From an uncultured Oscillospiraceae bacterium (GTDB lineage: Bacteria > Bacillota > Clostridia > Oscillospirales > Oscillospiraceae), in contig CAADUW010000108.1 of assembly GCA_900752285.1 (NCBI GenBank), positions 1-14,801 of the forward strand: a DNA stretch of 14,801 nucleotides. The letters are read 5' to 3'. The notes under the pieces were generated by a model. It was given only the letters and a program-made list of their open reading frames with translations. It had not been told where the DNA came from and searched no databases. Shown here in pieces: positions 1 through 6,009 of the stretch; positions within the stretch are counted from its first letter, which is position 1; each line of letters opens with the position of its first letter. The translations under genes were made by a program, and so were the position numbers.

Positions 1-64
1 CTCCCTTTGGGAGAGCTGTCACGGCGAAATGCCGTGACTGAGAGGGCTGCCCCGACACGGCGTC
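1..64. repeat. Intergenic hairpin repeat, copy A (possibly cut by the window edge)
   Basis: A short palindromic intergenic element. It contains an 8-bp perfect stem, GTCACGGC (18-25) and GCCGTGAC (31-38), around a GAAAT loop, then TGAGAGGG and a GCCCCGACACGG segment. The flanking CTCCCT (1-6) and AGAGGG (41-46) could also pair. Positions 21-64 match 2831-2874 at 38 of 44 bases, and four of the six differences fall in the hairpin loop region, so this is a dispersed family with at least two copies here. I recall similar 'GTCACGG...CCGTGACTGAGAGGG' elements between genes of gut Clostridia. No protein is encoded, and its function is unknown. Confidence 0.7.
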
Positions 65-125
65 GTTCCGAGCCAGTCCGCGATTCCCTGTCAGCTTTCC
101 CTGCCCTTCCTTGTTCGATTTTTGG

Positions 126-153
126 TTGCAAATTTCGAAAAATAGGATATGAT
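126..153 (+). promoter_or_regulatory. Putative sigma-A promoter of the BMP-fusion/phosphoesterase pair
   Basis: A -35-like TTGCAA (126-131) is followed after 16 bp by a -10-like TATGAT (148-153). The stretch is AT-rich against a GC-rich background. Transcription would start near 160 and give a leader of about 35 nt before the ATG at 195. This argues against the in-frame ATG at 162, which would sit at the very 5' end of the message. Confidence 0.55.
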
Positions 154-175
154 ATAGGTGTATGGGTCTGTCCAG

Positions 176-184
176 AAAAGGAGG
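176..184 (+). promoter_or_regulatory. Ribosome binding site that sets the start of the BMP-fusion gene
   Basis: AAAAGGAGG lies 10 nt upstream of the ATG at 195. The alternative in-frame ATG at 162 has no such site in front of it and lies almost on the predicted transcription start. The 195 start is therefore preferred and removes 11 residues from the longest open frame. Confidence 0.8.
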
Positions 185-194
185 AAGAACCTTT

Positions 195-2165
195 ATGCCA
201 TCTCAGGCCGCAATGGAAGAATATCAGTCCGCGCTGAAGCAGGGACTGCGGGAGAAAGCCGAACTGGAATTCGCCGGAAAGAGTGGAAACCCGGCTGTAC
301 TGGACGCGCTGGTTCCCGATATTGCCGGGGCATCTACCCAGGAGGTCGGGCTCATGGAGATCCCGGCGGAACGGATCATCGGAACCCGGTCCATCGGGCG
401 GATCACCGCCTTTACCCCCAGCTTCCGCCCCCTGCTGGAAGCGAACAGCGAATTCGGGCTCAAATGGATGAACCTGTGCGATGCCCATCTGGGCAGCACG
501 GGAATCCGGGACCCGATCCTCTGCTATGAATATCTGGGTGCCTTTTACGTACAGGAGGGCAATAAGCGGGTCAGCGTGCTGCGGCACTTCGGCGCTCTGC
601 GGATCCCCGCCATTGTCCGCCGGGTCCTGCCCCAGCCCAGCGAGGACCCCCGGATCATCGCCTACTATGAATTTCTGGACTTTTTCCGGGTGACCCGGCT
701 GTATACCGTCCAGTTTCGGCGGTCCGGAGACTATCACAAGCTCCTTACCTATGTAGGCAAGAAGCCGGGGGAGTCCTGGACGGAGGCGGAGATCCGCACC
801 TTTAACGCATACTATCAATATTTTCTGGATGCCTTTCACGCCCTGAATCTGAAGGGCACCGACGTACTTCCGGAGGAAGCGCTGCTGCACTGGCTTTCCC
901 TGTATCCCTACCGGGAGCTGGGGACAATGACCGCCGCGGAATTGAAGAAAACCCTCCTTGCCATCCGGGAGGATGTGCTGTCCACCGCCCATCCGGACAC
1001 TCTGAAAATGGAGACCCGGGTAGAGGTGGATAAGCCCGGCATTCTGAACCGGCTGGTCTCTCCGGGGCTGGATCATCTGAACGTGGCTTTCATTCACCAG
1101 CTGACCCCCGCCACCAGCGGCTGGGCGCTGGGGCACGAGAACGGGGCGGAATATTTGCAGCGCATTCAGTCCGACCGGGTCACCGTAAAAAGCTACTATG
1201 ACGCCAACGATCCGGTTTCCGCCGAGGCTTCCATTGCCGAGGCGGTGCGGGACGGGGCCAAGGTGGTCTTTACCACCGCCCCCCTCCTGCGCCAGGCGAC
1301 CCTGAAGGCCGCCGCCCGGTTTCCCAAGGTCCGGTTTTTCAACTGCTCGGTGGATCAGCCCTATTCCAGCATTTGCAGCTACTACGGGCGGGTCTACGAG
1401 GGAAAGTTCATTACCGGCGCCATTGCGGGCGCCATGGCGCAGAACGACCGGATCGGCTACATTGCCTCCTACCCCATCTTCGGTGTTCCCGCATCCATCA
1501 ATGCCTTTGCGCTGGGTGCGCAGCTGACCAACCCCCGGGCGCAGATCGAGCTCCGGTGGAGCTGCACCACCGGAAACCATCAGGCAGATTTTCTGGCAAG
1601 CGGCATCCGGGTGATCTCCAATCGGGACACGCCGGTGCAGTCCGGCATGTATCTGGATTTCTGCAACTACGGCACCTACCAGCTGAGCGACCGGGGCGAT
1701 CTGATCCCCCTTGCCTCCCCGGTATGGGTCTGGGGCAACTTCTATGAAGCGGCAGCGGAAAAGCTGCTGAACGGCACCTGGAAAAACGAAAAGGGGCACC
1801 CCACCAACTACTGGCTGGGAATGGACAGCGGCGTCATTGACCTGTCCATTTCGGAAAAACTGCCCGAGGGCATCCGTGCCATGGCAGGCATTCTCCGGGA
1901 AGGACTTATTGACCGGACCATCGACCCCTTCCGCCGGAGAATCACTGCCCAGGACGGCACGGTGATGTCCGATGGGAGCCACAGCTTTACTCCCGACGAG
2001 GTTCTCCACATGGACTGGCTTTGCAGCAACGTTGTAGGCTCCATTCCGTCCGAGCAGGAGCTTCTGCCCATGGCGCTGCCCATGGTGCAGGAGCTGGGGA
2101 TCTACCGGAACAGATTACCCGGAGAAAAGGAGGCACCCCATGAAGGTACTGATCCTGTCGGATGA
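195..2165 (+). CDS. ParB/Srx-like module fused to a BMP/PnrA-type ligand-binding domain, cytosolic
   Basis: A 656-residue protein. Residues about 51-145 resemble the ParB/sulfiredoxin-like fold: a 'VGLMEIPAERIIGT' strand-turn, then 'YVQEGNKRVSVLRHFG' (118-133), placed where ParB-type proteins carry their G-x-R-R box. A mostly helical linker (about 150-285) follows. From about residue 295 ('LNVAFIHQLTP') to about 600 it resembles basic membrane protein/PnrA-type periplasmic-binding domains, including 'GAKVVFTTAPLLRQA', 'VYEGKFITGAIAGAMAQNDRIGYIASYPIFG' split by sub-blocks, and 'GMDSGVIDLS'. Family BMP proteins are normally lipoproteins that feed nucleosides to ABC transporters. This one has no signal peptide or lipobox and no permease or ATPase gene beside it, so I infer a cytoplasmic ligand sensor or regulator rather than a transport component. 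The ligand is unknown. The gene overlaps the next one by 26 nt. Confidence is good for the BMP domain and moderate for the ParB-like part. Confidence 0.75.
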   Translation: MPSQAAMEEYQSALKQGLREKAELEFAGKSGNPAVLDALVPDIAGASTQEVGLMEIPAERIIGTRSIGRITAFTPSFRPLLEANSEFGLKWMNLCDAHLGSTGIRDPILCYEYLGAFYVQEGNKRVSVLRHFGALRIPAIVRRVLPQPSEDPRIIAYYEFLDFFRVTRLYTVQFRRSGDYHKLLTYVGKKPGESWTEAEIRTFNAYYQYFLDAFHALNLKGTDVLPEEALLHWLSLYPYRELGTMTAAELKKTLLAIREDVLSTAHPDTLKMETRVEVDKPGILNRLVSPGLDHLNVAFIHQLTPATSGWALGHENGAEYLQRIQSDRVTVKSYYDANDPVSAEASIAEAVRDGAKVVFTTAPLLRQATLKAAARFPKVRFFNCSVDQPYSSICSYYGRVYEGKFITGAIAGAMAQNDRIGYIASYPIFGVPASINAFALGAQLTNPRAQIELRWSCTTGNHQADFLASGIRVISNRDTPVQSGMYLDFCNYGTYQLSDRGDLIPLASPVWVWGNFYEAAAEKLLNGTWKNEKGHPTNYWLGMDSGVIDLSISEKLPEGIRAMAGILREGLIDRTIDPFRRRITAQDGTVMSDGSHSFTPDEVLHMDWLCSNVVGSIPSEQELLPMALPMVQELGIYRNRLPGEKEAPHEGTDPVG

Positions 2166-2802
2166 GGAATGCGCCGCCCTGTGGGACTACTATGTTCCCG
2201 GGCGTCTGGCGGAATACGACCTGATCATCTCCTGCGGCGACCTGAAGTCCGAGTATCTGATGTTCCTTGTGACCATGGCCCGGTGCCCCGTATTTTACGT
2301 CCGGGGAAACCACGACACCGGTTATGCGGTGCGGCCTCCCGAAGGCTGTGACTGCATTGACGGAGGAATTCTGGAATACAACGGCTACCGGTTCCTGGGT
2401 CTGGGCGGAAGCCCCCGGTACAGCGGTGGGAAATATCAGTACACCCAGAGCCAGATGCGGGGACAGATCCGCCGTCTGCGTTGGAAGCTTCACAGCTATC
2501 CGCCGGACGTGGTGGTCACCCACGCCCCACCCCGGCACATGGGGGATCAGGACGACCCGGCTCATGTGGGCTTTGAAGCCTTTGTGGAGCTGATGGCCAG
2601 GTACAGCCCCGGCTGGCTTGTCCACGGGCATGTACACATGCGCTACGGCAGAGTGGAGCGGGTCCGGCAGTACCGGAACACCACCCTCATCAACGGCTGC
2701 GAGCGTTTTGTTCTGGACCTGCCCGACCGGGAAGTGGACCCGAAAAAGAAAAACCGGCTGATCTGGCGGGCCAAACCCAGAGATCAGGACGGAAACAATT
2801 AA
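2140..2802 (+). CDS. Calcineurin-like metallophosphoesterase with altered first metal motif
   Basis: A 220-residue single-domain phosphoesterase, probably cytoplasmic. The two-metal motifs are visible in order: SDEE (7-10), CGDLK with Asp34, RGNHD (55-59), VTHAPP with His118, and HGHVH (152-156). The canonical first motif is Asp-x-His, but here Asp8 is followed by Glu10 in the histidine position, so metal site 1 is modified. All other ligands are kept, which argues for an active enzyme of a divergent subgroup rather than a decayed one. The start at 2140 has a strong AAAAGGAGG (2125-2133) six nt upstream, inside the preceding gene. The 26-nt overlap implies translational coupling with the BMP-fusion protein. 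The substrate cannot be told from sequence; related enzymes cleave phosphodiesters, nucleotides or phosphoproteins. The C-terminal tail (about 185-220) is charged and lysine-rich. Confidence 0.85.
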   Translation: MKVLILSDEECAALWDYYVPGRLAEYDLIISCGDLKSEYLMFLVTMARCPVFYVRGNHDTGYAVRPPEGCDCIDGGILEYNGYRFLGLGGSPRYSGGKYQYTQSQMRGQIRRLRWKLHSYPPDVVVTHAPPRHMGDQDDPAHVGFEAFVELMARYSPGWLVHGHVHMRYGRVERVRQYRNTTLINGCERFVLDLPDREVDPKKKNRLIWRAKPRDQDGNN

Positions 2803-2811
2803 ACAGGCAGC

Positions 2812-2827
2812 GCAAATCAGAATTTGC
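2812..2827 (+). other. Small AT-rich stem-loop after the phosphoesterase gene
   Basis: GCAAAT (2812-2817) pairs perfectly with ATTTGC (2822-2827) around a CAGA loop, nine nt after the phosphoesterase stop codon. There is no T-tract behind it, so it is a poor intrinsic terminator alone. With the repeat hairpin that follows at 2830-2846 it forms two adjacent stem-loops that could slow polymerase or protect the 3' end of the message. Confidence 0.35.
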
Positions 2828-2829
2828 CG

Positions 2830-2874
2830 CACGGCGTTTCGCCGTGACTGAGAGGGCCGCCCCGACACGGTGTC
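2830..2874. repeat. Intergenic hairpin repeat, copy B (left end missing)
   Basis: Second copy of the element seen at the window start. CACGGCG (2830-2836) and CGCCGTG (2840-2846) form a 7-bp stem around TTT, followed by ACTGAGAGGGCCGCCCCGAC and ACGGTGTC. Compared with copy A, the stem is conserved while the loop differs. The part corresponding to copy A positions 1-20 is absent and replaced by unrelated sequence. The element fills most of the 121-bp gap before the DUF2461 gene. A weak promoter-like arrangement overlaps its end: CCGACA (2862-2867), 16 bp, then TG-C-TAAATT (2881-2889). I would not rely on it. Confidence 0.7.
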
Positions 2875-2910
2875 TTACGCTGCTAAATTCCAATTTACCG
2901 CCGCATCGGA

Positions 2911-2916
2911 AGAGGA
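2911..2916 (+). promoter_or_regulatory. Ribosome binding site that sets the start of the DUF2461 gene
   Basis: AGAGGA lies seven nt upstream of the ATG at 2924. The longest open frame would instead begin at a GTG (2870) that lies inside the dispersed repeat and has no ribosome binding site. The first 18 residues of that version are low-quality repeat-derived sequence, so the ATG is chosen. Confidence 0.7.
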
Positions 2917-2923
2917 TGATCAC

Positions 2924-3574
2924 ATGTTTCAAGGTTTCACCCCCCAGACCATTGATTTTCTGTGGGGTATTCGCATGAACAACAACCGGGAGTGGTTCAC
3001 CGCCCACAAGGCGCAATATACCCGGGAGCTTTATGAACCCATGAAGGCTCTGGGACAGGAGCTGTTCCGCCCCTTTGCCGACCGGTCCGGCGACATTCTG
3101 AAGGTCAGCCGGATCTACCGGGACGCCCGGCTCCACCACCCGGATCCCTACAAGGAAAGCCTGTGGATCTGCATCCGGCGGGATGTGGACTGGTGGGCGG
3201 AAAATCCCTGCCTGTATTTTGAGATCCGTCCGGAGGGCGTCAGCTACGGCTTTTCCCTCTGGCAGCCCAAGTCCTACGCCATGGAGCGGTTTCGCCAGCG
3301 GATCGCCGCAGCGCCCGGCGAGTTTCTTTCCCTTGCGGAAAAGGTCCGGCAGGAAACGGGGGTGCCCCTTTCCGCCCAGTGCTACAAGCGCCCGAAGGAA
3401 GCGCCCATTCCGGAGCTGTCCCCCTACTTCAGCTGGCGGTGTGACATTGGCTGCACCCGGACGGAGCCGGTGAGCGAAGAACTGTTCGGCCCCGGGCTGG
3501 GACAGCGGGCAGAGGAATTCCTCACGAAGCTGATTCCCGTTTACGACTACTTCAACATGATCACCACAGGATAA
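2924..3574 (+). CDS. DUF2461 family protein
   Basis: A 216-residue protein of the DUF2461 (TIGR02453-type) family, whose biochemical role is not established. Family hallmarks are the N-terminal 'NNNREWFTAHKAQY' block (19-32), 'VSRIYRDARL' (61-70) with 'DPYKESL' just after, and the aromatic 'LYFEIRPEGVSYGFSLWQP' stretch (97-115). Length is close to the family norm of roughly 210-230. There is no signal peptide or membrane segment, so it is probably cytoplasmic. It ends 15 nt before dapA, with no terminator between, so it is likely the first gene of the transcript carrying dapA-dapB-dapF. That link is positional only: nothing in the sequence ties it to diaminopimelate synthesis. The family assignment is confident; the function is unknown. 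Confidence 0.85.
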   Translation: MFQGFTPQTIDFLWGIRMNNNREWFTAHKAQYTRELYEPMKALGQELFRPFADRSGDILKVSRIYRDARLHHPDPYKESLWICIRRDVDWWAENPCLYFEIRPEGVSYGFSLWQPKSYAMERFRQRIAAAPGEFLSLAEKVRQETGVPLSAQCYKRPKEAPIPELSPYFSWRCDIGCTRTEPVSEELFGPGLGQRAEEFLTKLIPVYDYFNMITTG

Positions 3575-3589
3575 AAAAGGAGAATTCCC

Positions 3590-4477
3590 ATGAAAAAAGA
3601 AATTTTCAAAGGCATGGCAACCGCCATGATCACCCCCATGACCCCGGAGGGCGTGGATTATGACGTGCTGGGACGGTTTATCGACTTTCAGCTGGCGCAC
3701 GGCATCAACGCCCTCGTGGCGGTGGGCACCACCGGCGAAAGCGCTACCCTGACGCCGGAGGAGCGGAAGGAAGTCATCCGCTACACCATCGACCGGGTCG
3801 CGGGAAGGGTTCCCGTCATTGCGGGCACCGGCACCAACAACACCGCCCACGCCATTGATTACAGCGTCAGCGCCGCCCGGATGGGCGCGGACGCTCTGCT
3901 GGTGGTCACCCCCTACTACAACAAGGCGACTCAGAACGGTCTGATCGCCCACTTCACCGCCATTGCCGACCGGGTGGACAAGCCCATCATTCTTTACAAC
4001 GTTCCCTCCCGCACCGGCTGCAATCTGCTGCCCGCCACCATTGCTGAGCTGAGCCGGCACCCCAATATTGCCGGTGTAAAGGAAGCCAGCGGTAATATGA
4101 GTCAGGTAGTGGAGCTGTTTGCCCGCTGCGGAGACGACATTGCGGTTTACTCCGGTGAGGATGCCCTGACGGTACCCTTCCTGTCCATGGGCGGCAGCGG
4201 AACCATCAGCGTGCTGAGCAACGTGGTTCCCCGGAAGGCAGTCGCCATGACCGACGCCTTCTTCGCCGGAAATATCCCCGAGGCAGCCCGGCTCCAGTGC
4301 GAAATGCTGCCCCTCATCAACAGTCTGTTCTGCGAGGTGAACCCCATCCCCGCGAAAGCGGCAGTCAGTGCCATGGGCTTCGGGGAAGAAATCCTTCGTC
4401 TGCCCCTGACAAAAATGTCCTCCCCCGCCCGGGAAACCATGCTTGCCCAGATGCGGGAGCTGGGGGTATCGGTATGA
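3590..4477 (+). CDS. dapA: 4-hydroxy-tetrahydrodipicolinate synthase
   Basis: Condenses pyruvate with L-aspartate-4-semialdehyde, the committed step to diaminopimelate and lysine; cytoplasmic. The 295-residue length is standard for this class I aldolase TIM barrel. Key residues are visible: the GTTGES turn (46-51) with the Thr pair (47-48) of the proton relay, Tyr110 in 'TPYYNK', Tyr136 and Arg141 in 'YNVPSRTG', and Schiff-base Lys164 in 'GVKEASG'. 'YSGED' (187-191) and 'GGSGTISV' (211-218) also fit. The start follows AAGGAG (3577-3582) with a 7-nt spacer. Its stop overlaps the dapB start by 4 nt (ATGA), so translation is coupled. No lysine riboswitch or other leader is present directly upstream; only 15 nt separate it from the DUF2461 gene. 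Related aldolases such as N-acetylneuraminate lyase are unlikely given the dapB-dapF context. Confidence 0.97.
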   Translation: MKKEIFKGMATAMITPMTPEGVDYDVLGRFIDFQLAHGINALVAVGTTGESATLTPEERKEVIRYTIDRVAGRVPVIAGTGTNNTAHAIDYSVSAARMGADALLVVTPYYNKATQNGLIAHFTAIADRVDKPIILYNVPSRTGCNLLPATIAELSRHPNIAGVKEASGNMSQVVELFARCGDDIAVYSGEDALTVPFLSMGGSGTISVLSNVVPRKAVAMTDAFFAGNIPEAARLQCEMLPLINSLFCEVNPIPAKAAVSAMGFGEEILRLPLTKMSSPARETMLAQMRELGVSV

Positions 4478-5202
4478 GAGCGGTACTCTGCGGCGCAAAC
4501 GGCGCCATGGGGAAACTGATTTCCGGACTTCTGGGTGGGGAAATTGTGGGCAGAGTCAGTCTGGACGGGGAAAACGGCGCGGCAAGAACCTTCGCCGAGC
4601 TGGGTGAGCAGGACGCAGACGTGGTCATTGATTTCTCCCACCACACCGCTGCCCCCGATGTGGCAGCCTACGCGGTAAAAATCGGCGCGGCTGCCGTCAT
4701 CGGCACCACCGGGCACACGGCGGAAGAAAAAGCGGCAATTTCCCGGGCTGCGGAAACCGTCCCCGTGTTTTATTCCGGCAACATGAGTCTGGGCATTGCG
4801 GTGCTCTGCCGTCTTGCAAAGCAGGCTGCCGCCTGCTTCCCGGACGCGGACATCGAGATCGTGGAGACTCACCACAACCGGAAGGCAGACGCTCCCAGCG
4901 GTACCGCCCACATGCTCTTTGAGGCGGTGCGTTCCGTCCGTCCCAATGCCGTGGAGCACTGCGGCAGAGCGGGCGAGGGCAGACGTACCCGGGAGGAGAT
5001 CGGCATTTCTTCCCTGCGGATGGGCGGCATTGTGGGCATTCACGAGGTCCACATCTGCACCGGCAATCAGGTGCTGACCCTGCGGCACGAGGCCCTGAGC
5101 CGGGAAATGCTGGCGGAAGGCGCCGTGGACGCCGCGCGGTTCATTCTCGGGAAGCAGCCGGGCCTTTACGGCATGGAGGATCTGCTGGGAGGCAAGGCAT
5201 GA
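4474..5202 (+). CDS. dapB: 4-hydroxy-tetrahydrodipicolinate reductase
   Basis: Reduces the DapA product to tetrahydrodipicolinate with NAD(P)H; cytoplasmic. The protein has 242 residues, somewhat short but normal for Firmicutes. The Rossmann nucleotide-binding loop is GANGAMG (7-13), followed by 'VIDFSH' (51-56) and 'GTTG' (77-80). The substrate and catalytic block 'ETHHNRKADAPSGTA' (131-145) carries the His133-His134 pair, Lys137 and the SGT substrate loop. 'RMGGIVGIHEVHI' (182-194) is the conserved tetramerisation-domain stretch. The start is the ATG that overlaps the dapA stop (ATGA); a longer open frame begins upstream inside dapA but adds no family sequence. It in turn overlaps dapF by 4 nt. 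Confidence 0.96.
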   Translation: MRAVLCGANGAMGKLISGLLGGEIVGRVSLDGENGAARTFAELGEQDADVVIDFSHHTAAPDVAAYAVKIGAAAVIGTTGHTAEEKAAISRAAETVPVFYSGNMSLGIAVLCRLAKQAAACFPDADIEIVETHHNRKADAPSGTAHMLFEAVRSVRPNAVEHCGRAGEGRRTREEIGISSLRMGGIVGIHEVHICTGNQVLTLRHEALSREMLAEGAVDAARFILGKQPGLYGMEDLLGGKA

Positions 5203-5987
5203 AAGTTTACCACATGAACGGCGCGGGCAACGATTTTATGGTTCTGGACGCCCGGGGACGTTCCCTGAACTTTCCGGAGCTTGCAAAGCGGCTCTGCGCC
5301 GGAACCGGGGCAGACGGCTTTATGGCGGTGGACAACGCGGAAAATGCGGACTTCCGGCTCCACTTTTACAACTCCGACGGCACCCGGGGCGAAATGTGCG
5401 GCAACGGGGCCCGGTGCATCTGCCGGTTCGCCAATGAACTGGGCATTGCGGGGCAGTCCATGACAGTGCTGACCGATGCGGGAATCGTCCCGGGACAGCA
5501 CCTGACGGGAGAACAGTATCGGGTGAAGCTGAACACCCCCAGCGTGCTGGATCTGACCCGGAAGGGAAACACGGCCTATGTGGAGTTGGGAAACCCCGGC
5601 GTTCCCCACGCGGTAGCGGAGTATGCCGGTGACCCCTGGGCCGACGCGGACGCCCTGCGGGAGGAAATGCGGGCGCTGCGCCTTGACCCCGCCTTCCCCA
5701 AGGGGGCCAACGTAAATTATTATCACTGGATCGGGCCCGGTGAAGTCAGGGTCCTGACCTTCGAGCGGGGCGTGGAGGACTTCACCCTTGCCTGCGGCAC
5801 CGGCTGCGGCAGTACCGCAGCAGTTCTGAACCGGAAGGGCCTTCTTCCGGGCGGCATTCTTACCGCCCACAACCGGGGCGGCGTTCTGAAGGTCACCGTA
5901 ACGGGGGACCCGGAAGCCCCCGAGCTGTATCTGGAGGGCCCCACCGAAATTACGGAAATTTTTGAGATCCCGGAAACGGAACTGTAA
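5199..5987 (+). CDS. dapF: Diaminopimelate epimerase
   Basis: Interconverts LL- and meso-diaminopimelate without a cofactor, supplying meso-diaminopimelate for peptidoglycan cross-links and for lysine; cytoplasmic. The 262-residue length is in range. The two catalytic cysteines are Cys67 in 'GEMCGNGARC' and Cys199 in 'LACGTGCGS'. 'MNGAGNDF' (6-13) supplies the N-terminal substrate loop. The usual GNPH is here 'GNPGVPH' (131-137), a variant I believe occurs in other Clostridia. The start overlaps the dapB stop (ATGA). The enzyme implies that the cell forms LL-diaminopimelate (succinylase, acetylase or aminotransferase route) and does not rely only on the direct dehydrogenase. Those genes and lysA are not in the window. 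Confidence 0.95.
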   Translation: MKVYHMNGAGNDFMVLDARGRSLNFPELAKRLCAGTGADGFMAVDNAENADFRLHFYNSDGTRGEMCGNGARCICRFANELGIAGQSMTVLTDAGIVPGQHLTGEQYRVKLNTPSVLDLTRKGNTAYVELGNPGVPHAVAEYAGDPWADADALREEMRALRLDPAFPKGANVNYYHWIGPGEVRVLTFERGVEDFTLACGTGCGSTAAVLNRKGLLPGGILTAHNRGGVLKVTVTGDPEAPELYLEGPTEITEIFEIPETEL

Positions 5988-6009
5988 CTGCGGAAAGGAG
6001 GTGTGACCC

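Noticed and set aside
162..194. Upstream ATG extending the BMP-fusion protein by 11 residues
   Set aside because: It falls at the predicted transcription start and has no ribosome site, while AAAAGGAGG precedes the ATG at 195.
2870..2923. GTG start giving the DUF2461 protein 18 extra residues
   Set aside because: The GTG is inside the dispersed repeat, lacks a ribosome site, and the added residues do not resemble the family; the ATG at 2924 has AGAGGA in place.
2803..3589. Lysine riboswitch or other leader upstream of dapA
   Set aside because: Only 15 nt precede dapA after the DUF2461 stop, and the 121-nt gap before DUF2461 is filled by short hairpins and the repeat, too short and unlike the multi-helix lysine aptamer.
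2690..4498. 602-codon open frame on the minus strand across DUF2461 and dapA
   Set aside because: It runs antisense to genes with clear family motifs. Long antisense frames are expected with this GC-rich codon use, and its translation is rich in Gly, His and Val with no recognisable domain.
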